Shown here: positions 22,354 through 29,982 of the stretch, in pieces
How positions within the stretch are numbered: position 1 is the first letter of the stretch
How the letters are laid out: each line of letters starts with the position of its first letter
Origin: Acidimicrobiaceae bacterium
GTDB lineage: Bacteria; Actinomycetota; Acidimicrobiia; Acidimicrobiales; Poriferisodalaceae
Direction of reading: 5' to 3'
DNA length: 64,000 bases
Assembly (NCBI GenBank): GCA_002722565.1
Contig: PBMG01000020.1
Span: forward strand, 116,110-180,109
Notes under the pieces: model-generated
What the model was told of the DNA's origin: nothing
Databases searched by the model: none
Seen by the model: the letters and a program-made list of their open reading frames with translations, nothing else
Program-made: the position numbers and the translations under genes

Positions 22354-23273
22354 TGGCCCGTCCAACAGGAGGACTAGGAAGAGGAATAGGAGCGTTAATC
22401 CCTCCGTCCGATCCGAGAAATGAAGCCGATAGGGGGGCCAGAACAGCGCCAGGTATAAGCAAAAGAGGCGGGATAGAACCAGGTGGGTATATAGAGATAC
22501 CTATAGAAGCGATTGCGGTTAATCGTCTTCAGCCAAGGAAAGTATTTGAAGATGAAGCGCTCCAGATACTTGCTGATTCAATAAAGCGGTTTGGAGTTTT
22601 GCAACCAGTCGTAGTTAGGTCTCACGATGGTGCTCAGCCATACGAATTGATAGCGGGGGAGCGGAGGTGGAGGGCCTCCAAGTTGGCGGGGAAAGAAACT
22701 GTGCCTGCTGTTGTTCGGGATTCTGACGAGGAAGCCAGCTTGGTTGAAGCCCTCGTGGAAAATTTACATCGCCAGGATCTAAATCCTTTAGAAGAAGCAG
22801 TCGCTTTCCGACAATTACTGGACGACTTTGAAGTAACTCACGCGGAGCTGGGAGAGCGTCTAGGAAAAGGGCGCGCAACAATTTCGAATGCAATCCGACT
22901 GCTCGAATTATCACCTGCTGCCCAAGAGGCGATAATGGAAGGGAGAATTACAGCTGGACATGCCAGGGCTCTGTTGTCTTGTGGTTCTGAGCCCGAACAG
23001 ATCCAACTTCTAAAGAAAATCTTGGGTGAGGATCTTTCGGTCCGGGAGGCTGAAACACTCGCTAAGGCCAAAGTTCAGAGGCCCTCTGCTAAAGAAAGAG
23101 TGAAACAAGCAAATTCATTGCCTGAGGCATCTATCTTGGAAGCACAAAATCGGCTGAGCGACTATCTAAATACCACTGTGAGTGTTCAAAAAAATGCTAA
23201 ACGTGGTAAAATTGTTATAGAATTCGCGACGATGGAAGATTTGAAGAGAATCTATGATCTGATCGGACCATAG
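22350..23273 (+). CDS. parB: Chromosome partitioning protein ParB
   Basis: A parS-binding CTPase, 307 residues. The N-terminal ParA-interacting peptide reads GGLGRGIGALIP. The CTP-binding region carries ELIAGERRWRASKLAG and LVENLHRQDLNPLEEA, and the helix-turn-helix is ELGERLGKGRATISNAIRLL. The C-terminal dimerisation domain ends FATMEDLKRIYDLI. It overlaps parA by four bases and faces the CwlM-like gene convergently. Confidence 0.97.
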   Translation: MMARPTGGLGRGIGALIPPSDPRNEADRGARTAPGISKRGGIEPGGYIEIPIEAIAVNRLQPRKVFEDEALQILADSIKRFGVLQPVVVRSHDGAQPYELIAGERRWRASKLAGKETVPAVVRDSDEEASLVEALVENLHRQDLNPLEEAVAFRQLLDDFEVTHAELGERLGKGRATISNAIRLLELSPAAQEAIMEGRITAGHARALLSCGSEPEQIQLLKKILGEDLSVREAETLAKAKVQRPSAKERVKQANSLPEASILEAQNRLSDYLNTTVSVQKNAKRGKIVIEFATMEDLKRIYDLIGP

Positions 23274-23324
23274 ATCACTCGGTGTCTAAGAGACCTCGAA
23301 GGCAATAATTCGCCAGTTTGGTGA

Positions 23325-24239
23325 TTATTCAAGTCCCGTTTCAACAAAATCGCGCATCGCGTCCGTTACTACCTGTGACATCGCTAGATGATCCTTCACC
23401 AAAATATTGACGTCCCCAATTCGGATTAGAAGCGCTGGCATTCGCGTTTCTCTTAGTAAAGGAAGACGCATTCCTATAGACGGAATTTCAGCGAACAATT
23501 GCTGCAAGCCAGTCGCTATAACTGCACCCAACTGCTTACCTGTAGGACTTTCAAAATGATCGCCCAAGAAATGACAGACAGAAGAACCTTCTTGGCGAAC
23601 TTCGACACCAATACAAAAATCCGCATTGAATGTGTTGGCCTGTTGAGCGTGGTTACTCCAGTCAGGATGATGTGAGGTAAGGACTTCAGCACCCGCTTCC
23701 ACGAGTGTTCTGCGGAGAGAAGCCACAACTGCGTCGAGGCCGCCGCGTTCGGCAAGCAGGACTTTCAAGCCATTGAGTTCACTGCCGAGATTTGAAAATC
23801 TCTGTTTTTCTTGTAAACGGTTTGAGTCCGTAGCTTCACCGAACCGGTTACCAACTCGGTGCAAAAATTCAATCGTTGTAGGCCCACAAACACCATCAGG
23901 TACCAACCCCGCGTTGAGTTGAAAATCTACTAATGAATCAGCGGTTTGCTGACCGTGAATCCCGTCGATTTGACCCATAGAGAAACCAAGGGAAGTGAGC
24001 AACCTTTGCAAATCCCCAATGTCGTCACCCCTGAGAGGAGGGACTTGAAGATAAAGCAACCGGGAACCCAGTCGGTGGCCAGCTTCGATAAGTTGGCTCC
24101 AAGTCTGAGGACCGCAAATGCCATCGACGTCTATAGACCTACTTAATTGGAAGGCCTTTAAGGCTGTTTGGGTTGACTCACCGAAACGCCCATCTATATC
24201 GCCAACCTCATGGCCAAGCGACACAAGTCTGGTTTGCAA
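23325..24239 (-). CDS. CwlM-like protein: two peptidoglycan-binding domains and a degenerate amidase domain
   Basis: A 304-residue homologue of mycobacterial CwlM by domain order and by location between parB and trxA. PGBD 1 covers residues 1-52 (IDGRFGESTQTALKAFQ), PGBD 2 covers 72-126 (DDIGDLQRLLTSLGFSMGQI), and an amidase_3-like domain covers about 155-300. That domain lacks the first zinc-ligand segment (DPGHGG type). It has Glu213 where the second zinc His normally stands and Arg273 where the catalytic Glu is expected, so hydrolase activity is unlikely. CwlM in mycobacteria is a non-hydrolytic regulator of MurA. The TTG start truncates the first domain: homologous sequence continues 22 codons upstream to an ATT at 24305 that follows a GAGGAG and overlaps the trxA stop. 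Confidence 0.8.
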   Translation of the reverse strand: MQTRLVSLGHEVGDIDGRFGESTQTALKAFQLSRSIDVDGICGPQTWSQLIEAGHRLGSRLLYLQVPPLRGDDIGDLQRLLTSLGFSMGQIDGIHGQQTADSLVDFQLNAGLVPDGVCGPTTIEFLHRVGNRFGEATDSNRLQEKQRFSNLGSELNGLKVLLAERGGLDAVVASLRRTLVEAGAEVLTSHHPDWSNHAQQANTFNADFCIGVEVRQEGSSVCHFLGDHFESPTGKQLGAVIATGLQQLFAEIPSIGMRLPLLRETRMPALLIRIGDVNILVKDHLAMSQVVTDAMRDFVETGLE

Positions 24240-24295
24240 ATCACGAACATGATCCCCTTGAGCCCCAATGCCAAAAGGACGGATACGCGATTGGT

Positions 24296-24619
24296 CTACA
24301 GGAATTCGCCTATCTCCTCGAGCAATGCACCTTTGGGTTTTGCTCCAATAAGTTTTTTAGCTGGCTCGCCATTTTCGAAGACAATAAGAGCTGGGATACT
24401 CATAATTTCATAGCGCCTCGCAAGATCGGGGCTGTCATCAACATTCACTTTGGCGATTTTGATGTTCTCTTGCTCAACTGCGATCTCTTCGAGGATTGGT
24501 GCGATCATTTTGCATGGGCCACACCACTCTGCCCAAAAATCGACGAGCACTGGGGTATCTGAAGAACCAATCGTTTCATCAAATGAATTCATATCAAGGT
24601 CGGTAATTCCCTCGGCCAT
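24296..24619 (-). CDS. trxA: Thioredoxin
   Basis: A thioredoxin of 107 residues with the active site WCGPCK inside VDFWAEWCGPCKMIAPILEE and the cis-proline segment SIPALIVF. It is the substrate of the thioredoxin reductase 92 bases upstream on the same strand, and its 3' end overlaps the likely true start of the CwlM-like gene. Confidence 0.97.
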   Translation of the reverse strand: MAEGITDLDMNSFDETIGSSDTPVLVDFWAEWCGPCKMIAPILEEIAVEQENIKIAKVNVDDSPDLARRYEIMSIPALIVFENGEPAKKLIGAKPKGALLEEIGEFL

Positions 24620-24711
24620 TTCGGGCTCCTCATGTTGGGTGAAGGCACTCTAGTGCCAATTGCAAAATATATATTGACTTGATTGTCGGAGAGATGAGCT
24701 TGTTGTAATTG

Positions 24712-25659
24712 TTACGAGTTCTGGTCCTCTAACCACCGCTCTGCATCAATCGCTGCCATGCACCCGGACCCAGCAGCAGTTATGGCTTGACGGTAATAGT
24801 CATCTTGGACATCACCGCAAGCAAAGACACCGGGCACTTCGGTGTAGCTGGTATTTGGCTGTGTTTCGAGATAGCCATTGTCCTTCAGTCTGAGATGGCC
24901 TTTGAACAGATCAGTGTTGGGTCGATGACCGATAGCGATAAATAGTCCATCAATATCAAGTACGCGAGTGTCCTCGGTGACTGTGTCTTGGAGGACGACC
25001 CCTGACAGTTTCTCATCCCCTTGAATCTCAACGACTTGACTGTTCCATAAGATTTCGATCTTGGGGTTCTCTAGAGCCCGTTCACACATGATTTTTGAAG
25101 CACGAAGCTCATCACGTCTATGTACCAAGTACACCTTGGAAGCAAACCTCGTTAAAAAAGTGGCTTCCTCAACGGCACTGTCTCCGCCGCCGACCACTGC
25201 TATTTCTTGGTCGCGGAAGAAAAAACCGTCGCAAGTGGCGCACGTTGAAAGACCATGGCCGATAAGCCTTTCTTCATTGGGAAGCCCGAGCATCAAACTT
25301 TGAGCACCGGTAGAAATTATGGCTGTCTTAGCTTGGTAGGAAGTGTCTCCAACGTTAATTGTGAAGGGGCGTTCACTGAAGTCGACGTCCGTTACTTTCG
25401 CGGTCACAAACTCGGCTCCAAACCGCGACGCTTGAGCGCGAAAATTGGACATAAGTTCTGGTCCCATAATTCCGTCAGGAAATCCCGGGAAATTTTCAAC
25501 GTCAGTTGTCAGCATCAATTGACCCCCTGGCTGATCACTTGTCGAAGAGGGCTCTCCTTCGATTACCAGGGGAGACATGTTCGCCCGAGCGGTGTAGATA
25601 GCCGCGGTTAGACCAGCTGGGCCGCTGCCGATGATTATCACGTCACGAATATCTTTCAC
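24712..25659 (-). CDS. trxB: Thioredoxin-disulfide reductase
   Basis: An NADPH-dependent flavoprotein of 315 residues. The N-terminal FAD motif is IIGSGPAGLTAAIYTARA, the redox centre is CATCDGF, the NADPH motif is VVGGGDSAVEEA, and the C-terminal FAD motif is GVFACGDVQDDYYRQAITA. It keeps TrxA reduced. Order trxB-trxA-cwlM matches mycobacteria. Confidence 0.98.
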   Translation of the reverse strand: MKDIRDVIIIGSGPAGLTAAIYTARANMSPLVIEGEPSSTSDQPGGQLMLTTDVENFPGFPDGIMGPELMSNFRAQASRFGAEFVTAKVTDVDFSERPFTINVGDTSYQAKTAIISTGAQSLMLGLPNEERLIGHGLSTCATCDGFFFRDQEIAVVGGGDSAVEEATFLTRFASKVYLVHRRDELRASKIMCERALENPKIEILWNSQVVEIQGDEKLSGVVLQDTVTEDTRVLDIDGLFIAIGHRPNTDLFKGHLRLKDNGYLETQPNTSYTEVPGVFACGDVQDDYYRQAITAAGSGCMAAIDAERWLEDQNS

Positions 25660-25691
25660 AGGTTCTCCATTAGAGGTGTTTTAAAGTTGGC

Positions 25692-25994
25692 TCAAGAAAC
25701 GCGTTTAGACCAAAGAAAAGTGCCGGCTAAAGCGAATACAGCACCCAGCAAAAGATAAGCGGCCCACACATCGCCGGGAAGTAGTTGGTTCACAATTTTC
25801 ACTAAAGCAATCGTTAATAAGACCATTGCAGCTATAGCAGCGACGCAGATAGCGAAGCTGTAGACGATTAAACGGGCAAGGAAAAGTAAAGGACCAGTCG
25901 TCTTTGCTCGCACTGCTTTAACGGCGCGAATGACGTTACTCGTCGCTTGAGCAGCGAGCTTGTTGTTTGACTTTTCTTGTGGGGGAGAAGTCAC
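25692..25994 (-). CDS. Small two-TM membrane protein, function unknown
   Basis: A 100-residue protein with a charged N-terminus (residues 1-33), a first membrane helix at about 38-65 (LLFLARLIVYSFAICVAAI onwards), and a second at about 76-95 (AAYLLLGAVFALAGTFLW). It starts at a GTG. The ORF lies between trxB and the pseudokinase on the same strand, at the place where mycobacteria have sigM. I do not recognise the family. Confidence 0.65.
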   Translation of the reverse strand: MTSPPQEKSNNKLAAQATSNVIRAVKAVRAKTTGPLLFLARLIVYSFAICVAAIAAMVLLTIALVKIVNQLLPGDVWAAYLLLGAVFALAGTFLWSKRVS

Positions 25995-26041
25995 AAGGAG
26001 AGCCTACCTGCCACTTTTCAGCTATTTAAAGCCACTATCAG

Positions 26042-27457
26042 TTAGCCATGCAGTGGGCGACCAGTAACAGTAAGTCCCGTTATCGTCACGCGGTGTCCTC
26101 CGACGGGTAATTCTTTCCCTAAGTCGCTAATCCAGAGCAATAATGTCGCGCCTGATGATCCTTCGAGATTGACAGTGATAGTTCCGCTCACTTTGTTGCG
26201 TTCAGCCACGGGTTGTCCCCAGGTTTGTATGGCTCCAAAGGCACTCTTGTCTGATGTAAAGATTTTGAACGACCAGTCAATATTGGGAGAGCTGATTCTC
26301 AGTCGATCTATTCTTTGAGGTGGACCGAGGCCGATAATTAAGCCCACCCCTTCTTTGAGCTTCCCGAAATCGCTAGTGGTATATCGCTCCGTATACCAGC
26401 CGGTGCTGCTGTCTTCATTATTGATCAAGACGATCTTTTCGGGATGTTCTTTTTGATCATCTCCGGCTGGATCAAAATCTACGAGTCTCACAATCTCAAG
26501 TTCAGTAGGTGTCGCGCCGGGGCGGTAAGTAATCGGAGCGGTACCTGAGGTCTGGGTTTCAAAATTTTCTATAAGAATTGCTTCTTCAGGTTCTAAACGA
26601 ACTACTTCTCGAACATTGTCAACGAGTGATGAACCAATCCGTGTTCTCGTAACAAAAAGACCAACGAAGATGACCAACACCCCTAAAGCAGCAAGAAACG
26701 CGGCGGGAGCCAACCACGATCGCTCTGCTTTTAGATAATCAACCTGGTCGAGTTTTGTAACAGCAGAGAGACGATCCAAATCATGAGAAAGCGATCTCAA
26801 TGCCAGTACAAGTGCGGAAGCACTGGACCATTGAGAGTCACGATCGATTGAACGTCTAATTATTTGCTGAAATGCGTTTGTTATTGAGGGATGAAGTTCG
26901 TGACGTCCTTGATAATCAAGTTGGGGTCTAAAACCAACCAATAGTTCATGGATTAGTTCCCCTAATGAGACAACGTCATCTTCTGGACGCGCTGGGATCT
27001 TGTTTGCGTCTCCAGTAGGCGGGCCCTCGACGATTACAACTGTCCCATCATTTCGATGACCAACATGTTTTGCCTGTAAGTCTCCGATAGCAAAACCCGC
27101 CGCATGGAGTGCTGCTAGAGCTTCACCGAGTTGTATCGCAATTGCCAAGGTTTCTGAAGAGCCAATAGTCCCGTTAACAGCTAAGTGATCTTCAAGGTTT
27201 CTTTCCGGTAAAGCTTCTGTGACGAGCCCGAATCGACCCTCTACTTCAATGGTGTCTAAAACGTGCAACAGAGCTGAATGTTCAAGTCGCATCAACGATC
27301 TGGCTTGCAGCTGGACTCGTTTTCCAATCTCACTTTCAGGGTCTAAAAATCTTATGGTTACTGGACGATCCAAGGTTCGGTCTAACCCAGACCACGATTC
27401 GATTGGGCCAGATCGAAACTGTTTATCTATTTGGTATCTCGTAGACCCATCGACCAT
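26042..27457 (-). CDS. Membrane pseudokinase with extracellular beta-sandwich (C-terminal half of mycobacterial MviN)
   Basis: A 471-residue protein. A protein-kinase-like domain covers about residues 7-225, a single membrane helix 248-270, and an extracellular discoidin/carbohydrate-binding-like domain about 320-470. The kinase domain is inactive by sequence: the glycine loop is absent, the VAIK lysine is Arg36 (TIRFLD), the HRD motif reads AIGDLQAKH, and no DFG is found (VIVEGPPTG). In Mycobacterium the same pseudokinase-TM-extracellular module is fused to the C-terminus of the lipid II flippase MviN/MurJ, where it recruits the FHA protein FhaA. Here it is a free-standing gene, separated from murJ by degV. 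Confidence 0.75.
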   Translation of the reverse strand: MVDGSTRYQIDKQFRSGPIESWSGLDRTLDRPVTIRFLDPESEIGKRVQLQARSLMRLEHSALLHVLDTIEVEGRFGLVTEALPERNLEDHLAVNGTIGSSETLAIAIQLGEALAALHAAGFAIGDLQAKHVGHRNDGTVVIVEGPPTGDANKIPARPEDDVVSLGELIHELLVGFRPQLDYQGRHELHPSITNAFQQIIRRSIDRDSQWSSASALVLALRSLSHDLDRLSAVTKLDQVDYLKAERSWLAPAAFLAALGVLVIFVGLFVTRTRIGSSLVDNVREVVRLEPEEAILIENFETQTSGTAPITYRPGATPTELEIVRLVDFDPAGDDQKEHPEKIVLINNEDSSTGWYTERYTTSDFGKLKEGVGLIIGLGPPQRIDRLRISSPNIDWSFKIFTSDKSAFGAIQTWGQPVAERNKVSGTITVNLEGSSGATLLLWISDLGKELPVGGHRVTITGLTVTGRPLHG

Positions 27458-27475
27458 TTTGTGCAGACAGGCCGA

Positions 27476-28318
27476 TCAACTAGTCGTCTGAAAGGCGACG
27501 CCTATCGTCCCAATCCCGGCGTGGGCCCCGACTACTGGGCCTATTTGACCCACTAATACTTCGACGTTTACAAGAGCTTGAACTTGGTCAACGAATGATT
27601 CCACGTCTTCGCAAGCAGCATGACAAACGAAAATTTGTTCAATTTGGTCAGCATTCGCTTTGACTAGCCCAATTAGGTAACTAAGAGCCTTGCTTCTCGT
27701 GCGTTGTTTTCCGGCCGGTTCAACTACCCCCTCGCGAACTTCGATTATGGGCTTAATAGAAAGCATCGAGCCGAGCAATGATCCAGCGGCGCCGATGCGG
27801 CCATTTTTACGCAGGTTTTCAAGTGTGTCTAAGGCAGCATAAACTTTGGTTCGGTCAACAGGGTCTGTTGCAGTAGCTGAGACTTCTTCGATACTGGCTC
27901 CAGATTGAGCTTTAGACGCAGCACCGACCACTATTGAACCAAGACCCAGAGTCACTGTGCGGCTATCGATGACTCTTACTTCGATTTCGTCTTTGACTAA
28001 TTCCGCTGCTTGTTGGGCGGCTTCGATGGTCGCCGAAAGTTCTCCGCTGAGTGTTATGACTACGACCCCGGTTGCCCCCTCGCGAGCAGCGCGCTGGAAC
28101 TCTTCAACGAATGCTCCAGGAGCAGGAGCGGCGGTTGACGGCAACTCATCAGAAGTTTGACATTTTTCCCAAAACTGGTCTGTTGTGAGTTCGACGCGAT
28201 CAACAAACTCAGTGTCGCCGAACCTGATTTTCAGAGGAACAATCTTAATGTTTAGTGCGGCAACCAGATCGTCTGGGAGATCGCATGAACTATCAGTAAC
28301 AATGTGAACCGAAGTCAT
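27476..28318 (-). CDS. DegV family fatty-acid-binding protein
   Basis: A DegV/FakB-type protein of 280 residues, with the lipid-binding fold signature IVTDSSCDLPDDLVAALNI and TVTLGLGSIV in the ligand pocket. FakB members bind a fatty acid and present it to the kinase FakA for phosphorylation; no fakA is seen in the window. It overlaps murJ by four bases (ATGA) and is 18 bases upstream of the pseudokinase, so all three are probably co-transcribed. Confidence 0.9.
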   Translation of the reverse strand: MTSVHIVTDSSCDLPDDLVAALNIKIVPLKIRFGDTEFVDRVELTTDQFWEKCQTSDELPSTAAPAPGAFVEEFQRAAREGATGVVVITLSGELSATIEAAQQAAELVKDEIEVRVIDSRTVTLGLGSIVVGAASKAQSGASIEEVSATATDPVDRTKVYAALDTLENLRKNGRIGAAGSLLGSMLSIKPIIEVREGVVEPAGKQRTRSKALSYLIGLVKANADQIEQIFVCHAACEDVESFVDQVQALVNVEVLVGQIGPVVGAHAGIGTIGVAFQTTS

Positions 28319-29982
28319 AATGATTTTTCATCCTCTTCAGAATTTGATTTTGATCGAGTTATTCGGAAATCAGAAACTAGCTGGGATTGGCTTGGGGTAC
28401 CGAAGATGCCTGAAATCCCAAAATGAACTATTAGTACGCCAACCCCTATAAGACAAACATGGGCCAGGGGTTGCTCAATCTTAAGTTGTCGAAGAGCTAC
28501 TGCTGTAACGAATGCAAACAATGTTGGCAAGATGTGTCGCCAGAGAGACGAATTAGTCAGCCGTTTAAGGTTCCAGCTAGAAACAACACGTTTGCGTAGC
28601 ATCCAAAACTCGAACCACGCGCCAATTGCTGATCCTAAAGCTAAGCCGACAGGCCCGAGTCGCGCCGGGAGATTTGAAGAATGACGGGTCACTTCAGATA
28701 GTGGTCCCCAGGCAAGGTTTAAATCTCCGAACCCGACAACGCTTTGTCCAAGAACCAGGATCTGTTCAAATTGAAACATCAAAACAGCACCGGATATCAG
28801 AGAAATAAAAACTCTTGTAGTAGCTATTTGAGCAGGTGTTTTTGTGTCGCCGGAGCTGAAACAAACGCTCTGAAGTAGACGCGATGCCATTAGTGCTGGA
28901 AGACCTAAAGCATAAGCTGCAAGGGTTAATCCAATGACTGTTAAGTCATCTGGCGTGATCCGTATACGAAAACCGCCCAGGTTAAATAGTGCGTCTGCTA
29001 TTTGAGGACCAGCAGCGAAATACATCGCCAGAATTGGCCCAACCAACCACAACATCTGTAGTAATCGTCGTGAAAGGCGATTACTCATAGCCGTCACATC
29101 ATCAGAACGACTTAGCTCGGGTAGTTCCGCTGCGACCACACTTGTCGCGATTAGAGCTACGGGAAGTAAGTACAGCGTCTGAGCTGCGGCCAATGAAGAA
29201 GCGGCTCCAAGAGATAAGAGTGAAGCTAGAGCAAGATCAATAAATGAAGAAAGTTGTAAAGCCCCTCTTCCAAGAATCGCCGGGAAGAACCTTTTAAGCA
29301 CGAGGGCAGTGGATTTGTCCTTCCAAAATAAGTTGAGCCGAATGTGAGGGTTCTGTCGCAATACGCATGGCACCTGAACAAGGACCTGCAAGATTGACCC
29401 GGCTACGAGCGCCCAAGCTAATTTTTCTGCCGATGAACTGTCACGAATTTCTGATACAGCGAGAGCTACAAGGACAGCAATTTGTGCCAGATTCCAAACT
29501 ACAGGAGCTGCATAAGAAAGAAATAAGCGGCCATGACTGTTAAGTACAGCGAGACACCAAGCGCTCATAACTAAGACGCCAGTGCCTAATAAAATAATCC
29601 GGACCAGACGCACTGTTAAATCAAAACGTTCTCCTGTAAAGCCCCATGCGACCGCTCTAGTTAATGGTTCCGCAGCGAGGAAACCTATTGCAGTTGAAAA
29701 GGCAACAAGACAAATCAAAAATGATGCAACCCCACCAGCTAGTCGGCCTGCCTGATCAGGGTCATCCTCAGATAGTCGGCTGTATTCGGGGACAAAGGCA
29801 GCGGATAGAGCTCCTTCCCCAAAAAGATTTTGCAGGATATTCGGGATACGTTGTGCCGCAGCAAATGCGTCACCGACAAGTCCAATTCCAAGAACATTGG
29901 TGATGAGAACTGAACGGATGACACCTGAAAATCTGGAAAGCCCAATACCACTAGCGGCTGCCCCTACACCGGAGATTTTCAC
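28315..29982 (-). CDS. murJ: Lipid II flippase MurJ
   Basis: A MATE-like polytopic membrane protein of 555 residues with about 14 helices that flips lipid II across the membrane. It has family landmarks GLVGDAFAAAQRIPNILQNL, FGEGALSAAFVPEYSRL and ATSVVAAELPELSR. I prefer the GTG at 29982, which overlaps the TGA of the upstream DUF6049 gene by four bases, over the GTG at 30021. Unlike mycobacterial MviN it ends after the flippase domain with a short charged tail. Confidence 0.95.
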   Translation of the reverse strand: MKISGVGAAASGIGLSRFSGVIRSVLITNVLGIGLVGDAFAAAQRIPNILQNLFGEGALSAAFVPEYSRLSEDDPDQAGRLAGGVASFLICLVAFSTAIGFLAAEPLTRAVAWGFTGERFDLTVRLVRIILLGTGVLVMSAWCLAVLNSHGRLFLSYAAPVVWNLAQIAVLVALAVSEIRDSSSAEKLAWALVAGSILQVLVQVPCVLRQNPHIRLNLFWKDKSTALVLKRFFPAILGRGALQLSSFIDLALASLLSLGAASSLAAAQTLYLLPVALIATSVVAAELPELSRSDDVTAMSNRLSRRLLQMLWLVGPILAMYFAAGPQIADALFNLGGFRIRITPDDLTVIGLTLAAYALGLPALMASRLLQSVCFSSGDTKTPAQIATTRVFISLISGAVLMFQFEQILVLGQSVVGFGDLNLAWGPLSEVTRHSSNLPARLGPVGLALGSAIGAWFEFWMLRKRVVSSWNLKRLTNSSLWRHILPTLFAFVTAVALRQLKIEQPLAHVCLIGVGVLIVHFGISGIFGTPSQSQLVSDFRITRSKSNSEEDEKSL

